Source: Pseudomonas viridiflava (lineage in GTDB: Bacteria; Pseudomonadota; Gammaproteobacteria; Pseudomonadales; Pseudomonadaceae). Taken from it: 64,000 nt of DNA. The translations under genes were made by a program, and so were the position numbers. Positions 10,301 through 19,395 of this stretch are shown here, piece by piece. Numbering within the stretch: the stretch's first letter is position 1; every line of letters starts with the position of its first letter. The stretch is taken from NCBI RefSeq assembly GCF_900580865.1, contig NZ_UTBZ01000099.1, forward strand, positions 197,302 to 261,301. Reading direction: 5' to 3'. The notes below the pieces were generated by a model. The model did no database searches. It was not told the DNA's origin and was given only the letters and a program-made list of their open reading frames with translations.

Positions 10301-11501
10301 AGACGTTCAGCCCCAGAAAAGCTGCCATGGAGCCTGACGGCGACTCGCTTGATACCATCCTGACCTCGAGACCCAAGGGGTGCTGAACCGTCAAGGCAGA
10401 AATAAATCGATCCCTCCTGGCCAACTCAAGCCAGCTACCACCGTCCCCGGTAACCGGACGCATCAGCACATCGATGATCGCGAGCTCTTCCAAGGCACCT
10501 GTGCCGGTTTTTTCGTTGACCAGCAATACCCCGAGCTTGCCTTTGGGATTCTCTGAGTCGACCCATACGGTTGCAATCAAGCGGGCACCTGCGGAGAGAT
10601 CCTCGTCAAACTCGCTATGGCGTAAATTCAAAGGCGCAGACCACTGGCCGCTCTGCCTCATGAAGGCCACATTGATATCCAGTTGATGGGGCACGAATCG
10701 GGATCTGTCGTCATTTTTGGGATCCGCAGGATCGCCTTTGATGATCTCGCCGACCTTGTCCCGCCACTCCGCCCAGACCAGACACAGCCGGCCGTTCCAG
10801 ACCACCGGACGCATGTCCAGCACCCGCCCGGCGGGTTGAATGTCCACCGCTTTCCACTCACTCCACGCCGCCGGGTTGACGGCGAGGCAAGTGGGCGTGA
10901 TCTCGATTTGCGCCTTGCGCCAGTAGTACTGGAACGGCGGCACCCGCTGACGCCCGACAAAATAATAATCGGCGCGCTCAGAGGTCTTGCCGTCCATGTA
11001 GCCACTGACGACATCCAGATCGCAGATCTGCTCGAAGGCTTGCAAGTAATCCTGCAGCGCCGCCTGAACCGAATCGGTGCTCAGACGGGCCTGGTTGAGA
11101 TTGTTTTCAAGGGTTTTGAACAGATCTGTCTTGCGCTGACGCACAAACGGATTGATGTAGTTTTCCGGGTAGAGCGCGATCATCTGCACCGCTGCCCAGT
11201 CCGAGTAGTTGTTGTACAGCGCCCAGTTTTCCAGCTGTTCAGGGGGAAACTCGTGGTTTTCGAAACCGGGCTCCATTTTGTTGTACACCGCACTGATGTA
11301 TTGCTGCGCACAACTGATCGCTTCGGCCACCCCCGACGTCTGCACCTGAGCGCTGTCCTTGGGGTCAATGCGCAGCAATTCGAACACGTCCTCCGCGGTC
11401 CGCAGAGACGGGTAACGCTTCGCCTTTACTTGCCCGATGCAATAATCAAGCAACGCGGTACGACGTTTTTCCTGCAACAGGCCAATGTTGTTCGATGTCA
11501 T
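7389..11501 (-). CDS. tcaB: Tc toxin A subunit, C-terminal half (TcaB/TccB-like)
   Basis: 1370 residues. The N-terminal third includes the segment found after the shell in TcA proteins, with ADYYFVGRQRVPPFQYYWRK near residue 175 and a neuraminidase-like beta region containing RPVVWNGRLCLVWAEWRD. Residues about 865-1105 form long charged helices with a hydrophobic centre (ILKPVGAAFATAPNIFGMAN), as in the TcA pore-forming/translocation channel. The C-terminal part (about 1110-1330, including LTGPFEDVRATLLQVG and YPFENTGVVSVWELKWPW) matches the TcB-binding domain. In some Tc systems TcA is one polypeptide; here it is split, with this gene starting by a 4-bp ATGA overlap with the TcaA-like gene. 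Predicted role: pentameric pore that binds target cells and injects the TcC toxin. Confidence 0.93.
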   Translation of the reverse strand: MTSNNIGLLQEKRRTALLDYCIGQVKAKRYPSLRTAEDVFELLRIDPKDSAQVQTSGVAEAISCAQQYISAVYNKMEPGFENHEFPPEQLENWALYNNYSDWAAVQMIALYPENYINPFVRQRKTDLFKTLENNLNQARLSTDSVQAALQDYLQAFEQICDLDVVSGYMDGKTSERADYYFVGRQRVPPFQYYWRKAQIEITPTCLAVNPAAWSEWKAVDIQPAGRVLDMRPVVWNGRLCLVWAEWRDKVGEIIKGDPADPKNDDRSRFVPHQLDINVAFMRQSGQWSAPLNLRHSEFDEDLSAGARLIATVWVDSENPKGKLGVLLVNEKTGTGALEELAIIDVLMRPVTGDGGSWLELARRDRFISALTVQHPLGLEVRMVSSESPSGSMAAFLGLNVFAMRVDSNDVLTVEGFCRSTGLSGIEKTAFTLQLELAAGTDPKPVKSEVAIAGDWTMKFVGTFSRPKGSWNNVKFTLKSDAEGFGGKQFDLTIAELSDFRAPTLLKNDTDAAQFLDFQLGADWALQYVRLNSLFGPELVTRSTVSPATLINWDSQHLSEPPPTGVDFEERNGAFDGANGLYFWELFFHLAHLIATRLRDEERFAEALVWLHFIFDPRAAADSSSVPAKPSYWRCRPLINDLGNAGCEAVAPADPDAIGYSAPVHLRLLMFIEYVKNLMAWGDWYYRQLTRESLVAAKLCYVQAGSLMGKPPVTQTVNLWQTATLGSLLEQSCTRPALEMFEQTLNYSLADVAAGSDKSPMMGMLGCPPFRAPINVELFTWFNQPQYRMSNLRNNLTIDGKPMLLPLFNPPTDPNQLLRDLAAGGVGGARPMGGRLVVIAFRWRAIFEVALRAVQALQDYGSQVLNLLERRDRAEQEELQQNHLVELGNYAKTVQEQSIAQLEASMTALEQSRTVARERADAYAARYDENVSAVEYQVMANLDQSKELALTAKILKPVGAAFATAPNIFGMANGGFRIDKVTDAICFGLEIASSMLQIDADKQATTEGYRRRRNEWGLQRDQALAEIAAIDAQIVAQNHAVDAARTNLAQTLRANAQALTMYNYLKKRATNAELFGWMLGQLKALHYQAYDAVVSLCLSAQAAMNAETGDYDSHIPLLTGWQDQRHGLTASEHLRAHLLRMEHEYLQRTERRLELVKTISLRRLFNDEIDPQVGLGSWEAALKQLQTTGSLEFRLTQLLFDRDYPGHYCRQISSVEVDLPVLTGPFEDVRATLLQVGSMTASRASVQSVQYLHNPDPGEVAPADVLLNLRPGQQIALSVGIADNGMAAAKPDEGLLYPFENTGVVSVWELKWPWHTEPSQEAILRSMNDCILRIRYTSKSGDQSFTDSVKELVDAAQEGRAGKGKGVRSHE

Positions 11502-14500
11502 GATCCTTGCTCCGTGGAAGAGGTTCCCGCGTCACTGCCGGAAGGCGCTGGCGCTTGTTCCAGCGAGTGGCTGCGGCCTTGCGGCACCCCAAACCTGATG
11601 GGTTCGAAGTTAGTCCCCTGCCCGCTTGCCAGGCTGCGTATACCGACTTCGAATTGGCCGCTGAAATCGCTGGTGATATAAACCGTGGTTACGCCTAGCT
11701 GATTGGTGAAACCCTGTGCCGGACGGATCGTTGGCCTTTTTTCGGGATCTGTGTCTTTATGCCAGGCCCAGTCCACCAGCATGTTGCCCCCAAGGTTTCC
11801 GTACTTGTCCATCATCTTGGCGAAGAGTGTGATTTCCTGACCAAGCCGCACGACCCCCGTTGGCACCGGAGACATTTCCACTATCGGGAAATTCATGCTG
11901 TTGGCGTCGGCGATAACGTTGATGCTCACTGCCCACTCAGGCTCGAGCAGGCTCATGGAAAAATAAAGGCTGTCGGTGCCCAATACTTTGCCTGGCAAAT
12001 ACTCAGCCGTGAGGACTCCGTTGGTATCGGTGATACCCGACCTGATGGTCCCTAGCTCGGAGTGCCAGCCAACAGCGACACCTTTCAACGCTTCGCCTTG
12101 GGCGTCGGTGAGCGTCATCGAAATGATCGCTTTCTCGCCTGGTTTTAGAGCGATGACTTCTGTAGGCGTTACGGTGCAAGTCATCCTGACCAACTGGTTC
12201 ACTTCGCCCGGTATTTGCACGACCGGTACACGCGTCTGGGTCTGACTGAGCAAAGCCAGCTCAGCCGCCTGGGCATAGGCCTCACTGGCCTCGGTTGTCT
12301 CCGGCAAGGTACCGATTCGCAAAATGGTCCGGGCATCCATACCGGTCTGCATCGACAGCTGGTAAACGCGCATCAGCAGATCCAGTTGTTCCAGGGTTTT
12401 CAACACTTGGGTTTCAGGATCGATATGGCGAACACATTCGCTGACTTCCTGCGCGCTCCAGGCAAAGAATTCAGCCAGTTTGATGGCTGCGGCCTGTTGC
12501 ACCACGCGTAATGCATCGTCGCTGAGCTTGGGCGGTAGCGAATGGACCTGACGCAGATAGTCCAGCAATTTCTGCTCCGGCTGCTCGCTCAGGCTGAATG
12601 CGCGACTCAGCGTGGTCATTGCGTAAAGTATGTGCACCGAGAACACATATTTTTCAGAGGGATCGATGATGGTTAATTGGTCGACCCACTCCTCATATCC
12701 ATAATCCAGATAATCCCGGACCAGGGCTGCACTCAAGCCCAGGGTCGAAACAACTTCAGCGCGCTGGCGCACAACGGCCAGCAATTGGAGTAACGGATCT
12801 GAAGGTTCGTCGCGCATGCGCTGCGTCGCTGGCGATTCGAGGGCGGTGCGGTCATACACCTGGCGCAACAGTTGGTACACCGAAGCATCGATCCAGTTCA
12901 GCACCAGAATGGCCAGTTCGCCCTCGATGCCGGCGTAGACTGCCAGCGACTCCCTGACCAGCGACACCTGAGCGTCTCTGGCCTGCAGAAGAACGGTGAG
13001 CATGATCTCGGCCAGGCCGCTGACCTGGATTTCCTCAATGTCCAGGCCGTTCCTGACGGCCCATTCGAGCTTCTCGCGGGCAAATACCAAATAGCCTTCC
13101 GGCGTCAGGGCAGTGGGCAGTATCAGTCCATTGACGTCGACAAGCGGCGCCAACCCCTCACTCTCAATCGAGAGCAAATCCAGCCAGTCGCTTCCTCCGG
13201 CCGGCGGAATACCGGCTACGAGAAAAGAATTATTGGATAACCGCGCGCTGGGCAGGAGGGTGCCGATCTTGTCGAAAAACTGCTGATCCTGCTGGGAGAA
13301 CTCGCGCAGACGCAGTGGTGCACTCACGTGCTGCAACATCCACAGCACCGATATGTTGCTTTGTTCGCACCATTGCACACAGGCCTGCATGGCTTCGATC
13401 AGGCTCAGCACACCCGCACCGCCAGCCGTGGCGTCAATGCGGCTGCGATCATCCGCCACGTCGACAATACGCGGCTTGCCCGCCAGCCCTTTGAGCCAGG
13501 TTTCTCCCCCCAGCACACTGAGCATCAACACGCCTTCGACCGGCGTGATATTCAACAGCCGGGGCAGTTTTACCAAACGGTAAAAACTGGAAATGACCGC
13601 CGGACTGCGCTCCAGATTATCGGTAAGGTCATGAGCTTGGGCTATGGCCAGCGCCAGGTAATGGTAAGTCTGAAGATCGATCCCCAAACCACTGCATAGC
13701 TGGCTGACCGTAAGATTGTCTTTTTCCGATGTCGGTATCAGCGCAAACGCTGTGCCGTCGAGTTTCAGCGGCTCGCGATAATTATCCTGATTGTTGAAGA
13801 CCTGATCGAACTGCGACAGGGCATCACCGCGACCGTACAGTGACAGTTCATCGAGAAACACGGCGAAATCCGCTGCCGTGCAGTTGTAGCGTTCACGCAG
13901 TCGCTGAAACAGACCCAATGCATGGATCACGCTGACCGAAATCGCCCACACCTCAGGCTTTTCGGCTCCACGTGCTTGCGCCCTGATCGCTGCCACCAAC
14001 AGGGCGTCAGTCTGCTCAGAGGGCAGATCGAGCCATTTGTCCAGGCGCAACTTGCGGTTGAGTCGATCAAAGAAATTCAAGCCCTCGCTGGTTGTTGGGG
14101 CGACCATAATTCGATTGAGGCTGGATTGCGACTGAGTGGTGATACCGATAGCCGGATGAGCGTTGTTATTGATGTAAACCGAGCCTGATCGACCACTTTC
14201 CGGCAGAGGAGTCTTATCGGGATAGCTCACGTTGGCAGAACGCCGCGGCGCGTGATCCCCAACCGATAAAAGACTGATAACTTCCTCGGCCACTAGATTT
14301 GCATGTTCAGTCAAACTAAAAATGTAGGCGAGGCCCTGTATTTCTATGTGAGCTCCGGCGCCAAAATTGTCCAGATAGAAGGCAAGGTAATCGTCAAAGG
14401 TTTTGTAAGGCTCAATAAGCAACCTCTGCTGGTAAGGGCCCAGCCGAGAGGCATGAGCCAGGGCAGCAGCGGCTAGCCTGGTCAGGGACCCGGAGTGCAA

Positions 14501-15241
14501 GAAATTGGGGAATTTCTCGTCAACAATGTTGGCAAAATCCCCCACTGATCGTCCGTTGAAACCCGCAACCCAATCAACCGTGACCCAATGTTGGTAATAC
14601 GGCAGACCGTTGGGATAGCGTGCTTTGATCAATGCCTGTTCAATTGGAACCGTCGTGTTCGCAGCGATGAACGCCTGTAGCACGCGTACGATCACGTCGA
14701 CTGAAGACTCCGGCGCGTTCACCGTTTTACTGTCGACCGTCAACGTCATCAAATCCGTGCGACGCTCATGCAGAGGCAGCTTGGTGTCGCCACCAACGGA
14801 TTCGATCAGGTCGCGAATCAAGCGATACAAGAAGACGAGATACGCCGAAGGCCCGAACATGGACTCCAGAGAATCCGCGGGGCACTTGGCTGTCAATTGC
14901 AGCGTGAATATTTTCTCCAGTTGCGGCCCGTCAACGATCGACATCAAACCACTGGACGGTCCTGTCGACCCGGCCTTGTCCCTCTGCACGTTGTGTTCAA
15001 TAAACCGACGCCGCACATAGGTCGCCAGGCTGTTGGCCCGGCGCAAAAAGCGCCGGGCCTCTTCCTGCTCAAGTCCGTACTCGCCGACCAGCACCGGAAG
15101 ACCCTTTTCGACCAGAGGGAAAAACGATCCTCCCTGCTCAATGTAATTCCAGAGCTTCGAAAGCCGGTTTTGCGCAGTGGACGTTTGCTCACCAAACAGT
15201 TGAATGAACAACTGCGCAGCGGGACGGAGTGAATCAGCCAT
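11498..15241 (-). CDS. tcaA: Tc toxin A subunit, N-terminal half with C-terminal Ig domains (TcaA-like)
   Basis: 1247 residues from the ATG at 15241, preceded by a good ribosome site (AAGGA about 10 nt upstream). The in-frame ATG at 15352 would put coding sequence over the lux-box-like promoter at 15344-15363. The N-terminal region (AAQLFIQLFGEQ, FGPSAYLVFLYRLIRDL, about residues 5-160) and the following helical shell are typical of TcA proteins with a VRP1 (Salmonella 28.1-kDa virulence protein) domain. Unusually, residues about 1017-1222 form two Big_1/Ig-like domains (VIALKPGEKAIISMTLTDAQ, then SGITDTNGVLTAEYLPGK), of the type seen in the adjacent Ig-repeat proteins. A Ser/Ala/Pro-rich tail ends the protein. 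It overlaps the TcaB-like gene by 4 bp. Confidence 0.88.
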   Translation of the reverse strand: MADSLRPAAQLFIQLFGEQTSTAQNRLSKLWNYIEQGGSFFPLVEKGLPVLVGEYGLEQEEARRFLRRANSLATYVRRRFIEHNVQRDKAGSTGPSSGLMSIVDGPQLEKIFTLQLTAKCPADSLESMFGPSAYLVFLYRLIRDLIESVGGDTKLPLHERRTDLMTLTVDSKTVNAPESSVDVIVRVLQAFIAANTTVPIEQALIKARYPNGLPYYQHWVTVDWVAGFNGRSVGDFANIVDEKFPNFLHSGSLTRLAAAALAHASRLGPYQQRLLIEPYKTFDDYLAFYLDNFGAGAHIEIQGLAYIFSLTEHANLVAEEVISLLSVGDHAPRRSANVSYPDKTPLPESGRSGSVYINNNAHPAIGITTQSQSSLNRIMVAPTTSEGLNFFDRLNRKLRLDKWLDLPSEQTDALLVAAIRAQARGAEKPEVWAISVSVIHALGLFQRLRERYNCTAADFAVFLDELSLYGRGDALSQFDQVFNNQDNYREPLKLDGTAFALIPTSEKDNLTVSQLCSGLGIDLQTYHYLALAIAQAHDLTDNLERSPAVISSFYRLVKLPRLLNITPVEGVLMLSVLGGETWLKGLAGKPRIVDVADDRSRIDATAGGAGVLSLIEAMQACVQWCEQSNISVLWMLQHVSAPLRLREFSQQDQQFFDKIGTLLPSARLSNNSFLVAGIPPAGGSDWLDLLSIESEGLAPLVDVNGLILPTALTPEGYLVFAREKLEWAVRNGLDIEEIQVSGLAEIMLTVLLQARDAQVSLVRESLAVYAGIEGELAILVLNWIDASVYQLLRQVYDRTALESPATQRMRDEPSDPLLQLLAVVRQRAEVVSTLGLSAALVRDYLDYGYEEWVDQLTIIDPSEKYVFSVHILYAMTTLSRAFSLSEQPEQKLLDYLRQVHSLPPKLSDDALRVVQQAAAIKLAEFFAWSAQEVSECVRHIDPETQVLKTLEQLDLLMRVYQLSMQTGMDARTILRIGTLPETTEASEAYAQAAELALLSQTQTRVPVVQIPGEVNQLVRMTCTVTPTEVIALKPGEKAIISMTLTDAQGEALKGVAVGWHSELGTIRSGITDTNGVLTAEYLPGKVLGTDSLYFSMSLLEPEWAVSINVIADANSMNFPIVEMSPVPTGVVRLGQEITLFAKMMDKYGNLGGNMLVDWAWHKDTDPEKRPTIRPAQGFTNQLGVTTVYITSDFSGQFEVGIRSLASGQGTNFEPIRFGVPQGRSHSLEQAPAPSGSDAGTSSTEQGS

Positions 15242-15343
15242 GGTCGCATTCCTTGAGTCGATAACTGGCCCGGGCCGCCTGACTGTTATGTCAGGTGGAC
15301 TCAGCGTTGCGTAAGGATTTAGCGCTTGAAAACGGCAACTGCC

Positions 15344-15363
15344 AACTGTCATAAATGACAGGT
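15344..15363 (-). promoter_or_regulatory. lux-box-like inverted repeat upstream of tcaA
   Basis: AACTGTCATAAATGACAGGT has seven-base arms (CTGTCAT/ATGACAG) around AA and fits NNCT-N12-AGNN. On the minus strand a CTAAAT hexamer lies 22-27 nt beyond the box, the spacing expected if the box overlaps the -35 region. It sits in the 143-bp gap between the upstream Ig-repeat gene and tcaA, so the tcaA-tcaB-Ig operon probably has its own promoter here. The regulator is not identified. Confidence 0.65.
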
Positions 15364-15384
15364 TTTATGACCGTTCATCGGAAT

Positions 15385-18300
15385 TTATTTCCGTTTTTCA
15401 TCCGTCGGCGCTGATTCGATTTCAAACCGCTCACTGACAACCCAGTCAGAACCCACCGGATCGCTGTCGCTTGGTTGCAGCTTGAAACGACACCAGATGC
15501 CACCTGCCGGTAGCGCTTGGTCAGACAGTACTCGCCAGTTACTGATGACCTGAATCGACTTTGCCCATATCTTGTCCGGGTTGAACGGGTCGACCAGAAC
15601 ACCGACGCCTGGACGCCCCTTGCCGGCAATCAGCACCGGTTTGCTGACCCAGTCTCCCGGCGCTGGGTTCTCAATGGTGGGTAGATAAGTTGCCACCTGA
15701 AGCGTGCGTTTCGCGCTATCGGATTCAAACCCTTCGAAAGCCGCCACAGCTTCCAGCTCATGATTGCCCTCGTCTTGCCCAGGCTCCAGCGTTACCGACC
15801 ACGTTCGGTTTTCACGCACCTCGGCGCTGGCCTGGTCGCTACCCAGCGTCACGGTCACGGTGTCGCCGGGCGTCGCGAAACCCGACACCACGACCCGTCG
15901 GCCGACATGGTCATCGGCAGTCGGGGTTTCGATAAGCGGAGCTGCCGGCACGACCTTGTAACGTAAACGCTCATTGGGCTGAGAACGCTGCGTAATGCCA
16001 TTGTGGACGAAGGTTTGAAAGGCCCAGATAGTTGTGTTTCCCACCGGCAGACTCACTTCGGCTTCCCATTCGCCTGACGCGTTCACCTCGATAGCCGTCA
16101 GCAATGGCTCAGCAGCACCTGCCAGCCAGACCTCCACCCACGCCCGAGGTTTGCCAGTGCCAGTAATCTTCGAGGCGCGCGGCGCTTTCCCGCCAGGGAT
16201 CGGCATCGTGAAGCAAGGCGGTGGCACCACCACCTTGAGCATGTGCTCAGCGCTGTTTGCCGAATTTCGCCCGTTGAGCGTCTGCTGCGCGTGGAGGAAA
16301 TACTCCCTCAACTCCAGATTGGACAATTGGATAGACCAGTTGCCCTCCTCAAGCAATTCGAGCTGATCACCCAGCTCTCCTCCCATCTGGCTGTCATGCA
16401 ATTGCATCACCGCGCCCTGCATGCCGTTACGACCTTCAATGGTGACGTCGTACCCCACTTCCGAGCCGGATACCGGCGCGACAATGAGCGGTTGCAACAT
16501 GACTCTGTGGGCAGTGAAGGTTTTCGATGTCGGCACGGAAGTGAGACCGGCAACGATCTGGGTAACGGTGACGCTGTGAAGGACTCCCGGTTCAAACGCT
16601 TCGGGTCGCTGAAATGTCCAGCGTTCACCCTCCAAATGCGCTTCATACTCCCTGTCGTCGTCGCTGAACCGCAACTTCACCAGCGCTTCAGGCCAACAAG
16701 TGCCACTGAAGATCGGCAACCTATCCTCCTCGGAAGGGTCATCCAGACCTGGCGCCAGCGGTTGAATCGTGACGAACAGGCTGAAAGGACGTTGCGAGTC
16801 ATGGTCTCTCAGACGCTGTGTAATGAGGACTTCCTGACTGTCGGTTGGGCCCCACCTCACCAATGCCGGAGTCGACCATTGGCCGTTCACGACCACTACA
16901 CTTCGTGCAGCCTCGGTACCATCGGGAAACGTGAGCGAGACGGTGGCGCCTGTGTAACCTATGCCGCTGAAGACGGGGAGATACTCCTCGGTGTAGCTCG
17001 CCTCGGTGATATCCGGCATGTCGTTGTGAACTTCGAATTCAAGAGGATGCGATTCGATCCAGCCATTGGCGTTGTCGGCGATTTTTTGAAGTACCGTCAC
17101 CTTGTAGCTGCCCAGAGGCCAGACAACGGGGGCTGTTTCCCACTGGCCCTGGGCATTGACGTGGACGTTGGGAGGCAAAGGCAGCGAGCCGTCGCTGGCA
17201 GAGAACTGGATTTCGGTCCGCAGGTTCTTGTCGTAATGGCCGGCGCCGGAGAATTTCAAGCTTGTATCCGGGAGAAAGGTGATCTGAGGTTTTTCCAGCT
17301 TTGGGGGACGGATTCTAAAATCTCGAGGCGCGCTGCGAGGTGAGGGGACATTATTTAGAGTTTGTATCGCTACGAGTGAAGCGGGTCCAGGCTGGACACT
17401 TACCGGCACTCTCCAGATACCAGCCGAAACCACGGCCTCCCCCACTTTCTCTGTTCCCAGATCCATGTAAACAGCCAGGGTGGCACCCGGGATGGCCAAA
17501 TCACCCGAAAGGTTAAACGATTGAAACTGTAGCGTGCCCGGCTCCGGAACTAAAATAACGGGCGAAAGGTTAACCGTGAGATCGACAGGGTCAGAAAGTA
17601 ATTTCGTATTTACGAACGATTGTTCTGCGACCAGGACGAAACTTCCCCATGACAACGCTTTGGTCAGCTTTATTTCCCAGCGGCCGTCAAACTTTACAGT
17701 TCCTGAACCATAGCTATCCAGAGGGTTTCCTTGCCGGTGGAGGTTGATCCATGTATCGACTTTACCAGTGCCGGAAACAATCGGTTTTGCTTCACCGATC
17801 ACTGCACCGCTTACTGGAGATATTATTCGCGGCTCATCGATTACCGTTAAATTCCACTCCGTGGGTTTGGAAGTTTTACCACCGAAAGTTTGTGTCGCAT
17901 GGAAGCTGTGTCTGCCGAGGGTAAGTTTTTCCACTACGGCAGACCAGGTCCCGTCAAGGTTTGGCGTGCCTTTGAAAGACTTGTCGCCTGTCGCCACTTC
18001 GATTACGGGATTATCCCAAGCTCCGGTGCCAGAGATAATTATTGATGAAGAAACAAAGCTATTTTGAGGCGGCGAGATAATTTCCAAAGGCTTGATAATG
18101 CGGAACTGCCCTGAGAAGCCCCAGTCCGATACCACCATTCCCCCCACGTAACGCGTATGTATTTCCAGACGGTCACTATGTTTTATTTCAGGGATAACGA
18201 CGTCGTACCATTGCTCGCTCCAGTTTGAGCCCGGATCCATTTCGTACCAATGGTTGCCATTAAGCTTGAAGTGGACCTCACGCTTTGTCAGGTTGTTCGG

Positions 18301-18408
18301 TATCGTGTTGACCCGAATAGTCAGGGGGAACTGTTGAAGAGTTCCGCTGACATTCGGAGAAAAAGTAGGCGCTGCCCAGCCAAGGGGAATTTCTGAATCA
18401 TCCGTCAC
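15385..18408 (-). CDS. Ig-like repeat protein upstream of Tc A genes
   Basis: 1007 residues from the GTG at 18408, preceded by GGGAGAAAG at good spacing; the longer frame from 18477 runs into the regulatory repeat at 18476-18495. After an N-terminal beta domain (about 95 residues) come about ten Ig-like repeats of 85-100 residues. Each opens with a proline-rich strand and an SGTG-type turn (ISPVSGAVIGEAKPIVSGTG, IETPTADDHVGRRVVVSGFA). Each ends with a pattern of the W-x-V-x-L type. This resembles the bacterial Ig-like (Big_6-type) repeats of surface and extracellular proteins. There is no signal peptide or anchor, which it shares with the Tc subunits. Inference: a co-expressed accessory or adhesion component of the Tc system. 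Confidence 0.8.
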   Translation of the reverse strand: MTDDSEIPLGWAAPTFSPNVSGTLQQFPLTIRVNTIPNNLTKREVHFKLNGNHWYEMDPGSNWSEQWYDVVIPEIKHSDRLEIHTRYVGGMVVSDWGFSGQFRIIKPLEIISPPQNSFVSSSIIISGTGAWDNPVIEVATGDKSFKGTPNLDGTWSAVVEKLTLGRHSFHATQTFGGKTSKPTEWNLTVIDEPRIISPVSGAVIGEAKPIVSGTGKVDTWINLHRQGNPLDSYGSGTVKFDGRWEIKLTKALSWGSFVLVAEQSFVNTKLLSDPVDLTVNLSPVILVPEPGTLQFQSFNLSGDLAIPGATLAVYMDLGTEKVGEAVVSAGIWRVPVSVQPGPASLVAIQTLNNVPSPRSAPRDFRIRPPKLEKPQITFLPDTSLKFSGAGHYDKNLRTEIQFSASDGSLPLPPNVHVNAQGQWETAPVVWPLGSYKVTVLQKIADNANGWIESHPLEFEVHNDMPDITEASYTEEYLPVFSGIGYTGATVSLTFPDGTEAARSVVVVNGQWSTPALVRWGPTDSQEVLITQRLRDHDSQRPFSLFVTIQPLAPGLDDPSEEDRLPIFSGTCWPEALVKLRFSDDDREYEAHLEGERWTFQRPEAFEPGVLHSVTVTQIVAGLTSVPTSKTFTAHRVMLQPLIVAPVSGSEVGYDVTIEGRNGMQGAVMQLHDSQMGGELGDQLELLEEGNWSIQLSNLELREYFLHAQQTLNGRNSANSAEHMLKVVVPPPCFTMPIPGGKAPRASKITGTGKPRAWVEVWLAGAAEPLLTAIEVNASGEWEAEVSLPVGNTTIWAFQTFVHNGITQRSQPNERLRYKVVPAAPLIETPTADDHVGRRVVVSGFATPGDTVTVTLGSDQASAEVRENRTWSVTLEPGQDEGNHELEAVAAFEGFESDSAKRTLQVATYLPTIENPAPGDWVSKPVLIAGKGRPGVGVLVDPFNPDKIWAKSIQVISNWRVLSDQALPAGGIWCRFKLQPSDSDPVGSDWVVSERFEIESAPTDEKRK

Positions 18409-18475
18409 TGTTCTTTCTCCCGCATTCGCGAATAAAAAACCGAGTCCAGAATCAGCGCTCCTGCAGATACCTGTC

Positions 18476-18495
18476 ACCTGTCAAACCTGACAGTC
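18476..18495 (-). promoter_or_regulatory. lux-box-like inverted repeat upstream of Ig-repeat gene
   Basis: ACCTGTCAAACCTGACAGTC has arms CTGTCA/TGACAG with four bases between them, and an extra CTGTCA half-site directly adjacent (18471-18476). The box centre is 77 bp from the GTG start. On the minus strand CTGATT occurs 21-26 nt beyond the box, a possible -10. It is the same motif class as the boxes at 15344, 21476, 23005 and 31200. Confidence 0.65.
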
Positions 18496-18709
18496 CCGAC
18501 CAACGGTAACCCTGCTCGACAAGGCGCTTCGATACGCCGGCTTCGGTGATGGCTGCGAGGCGCGAGATGGCCGAAAGAAAAGCAAAACGCAGCATCTGGG
18601 GATGGCGACTGTCAGTTGAGTGAGGTGTGAATGTGGCTAGCCGAAAAGGCTGAATAACGAACGGGGGGAATGACCCAGCCTTACCGTGCAACTCGTGTTC
18701 CAGTGGAGA

Positions 18710-18792
18710 CGCTTTCGCGGGCAAGCCCGCTCCCACGGGATGGATATGCACCCCGGATCCAGAGTGGGAGCGACTTTGCTCGCAAAGCTTTT
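18710..18792. repeat. REP pair in gap 18409-18804
   Basis: Two imperfect palindromes (GCTTTCGCGGGCAAGCCCGC with CTCCCAC, then GTGGGAGCGACTTTGCTCGC with AAAGC) face each other across about 35 bp, as in Pseudomonas REP doublets. The rest of the 396-bp gap holds the regulatory box at 18476-18495, a lone CTGTCAG half-site near 18609 and nothing else I recognise. Confidence 0.8.
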
Positions 18793-18804
18793 AGCGGTTT
18801 TAAA

Positions 18805-19164
18805 TCAGGCAGACGCCGGCATCGGCTGAAAACTGAAGTACTGTTGCAACGCCTGCACAAGTTGCCCAAATTCCGGCGGCGGTCGCTGCACGATGAACCC
18901 GGCGTCATAATGCAGCGGCGTGGCGTCCTCATGGCACCACACGCAACACGCGGTGAAGTCGATGATTTGTTGGCAGCCATCGCTGGCGGGGATTTTCAGA
19001 CGTAATTGAAAATCCACGCCGACCATCATCGGCAACTGGCTGATCAGCATCAGCCCGTCTGCGGACACGTTACCGAGAAAACCTATGGGTTTATCCGTAA
19101 CGCTGTTGAACACTCTGAGGAAATACGGCAGCTGGTGCCGTTCGATCCGGCGGTCGGTAAACAT
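18805..19164 (-). CDS. PilZ domain protein
   Basis: 119 residues from the ATG at 19164; a GTG at 19203 would add 13 residues, and neither start has a strong ribosome site. The PilZ signature is visible: the arginine motif DRRIERH at the N-terminus and NVSADG (D/NxSxxG) about 25 residues later. These are the residues that bind c-di-GMP. The protein is a stand-alone PilZ domain, so it probably acts by binding c-di-GMP and a partner. A GGDEF cyclase gene lies at 27682-28800, but a direct link is only a guess. Confidence 0.85.
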   Translation of the reverse strand: MFTDRRIERHQLPYFLRVFNSVTDKPIGFLGNVSADGLMLISQLPMMVGVDFQLRLKIPASDGCQQIIDFTACCVWCHEDATPLHYDAGFIVQRPPPEFGQLVQALQQYFSFQPMPASA

Positions 19165-19395
19165 GCGCAGTTCGCCATGCAAGGCTCCGTCACAGAGCCG
19201 CACCTTAGCTTCGGAACGTGCCTGTGTCGCAGGCTCGCTCTCCCCGCTTCCGGTGTGACGGTCGCTACGTCGCCGTCACTTGACCACTTGCCAGTCGCAG
19301 GTGTTGCTCCGGGTTTACAGATTCGGCTCTAAACCCAGGTTATTCGACTATAGCTCAGCTTGTACACACGGCCAGATTTTGTATGACAACTGTCA

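Noticed and set aside
15278..15295. CCTGAC-N6-GTCAGG inverted repeat between the box and tcaA
   Set aside because: Different arrangement from the five shared boxes; it may be a secondary site or chance, so it is not counted with them.
18452..18595. 47-residue minus-strand frame (starts MLRFAFLSAISRLAAITEAG)
   Set aside because: It looks protein-like but has no ribosome site and runs through the regulatory box at 18476-18495. Kept out of the gene list, though a remnant of an older gene is possible.
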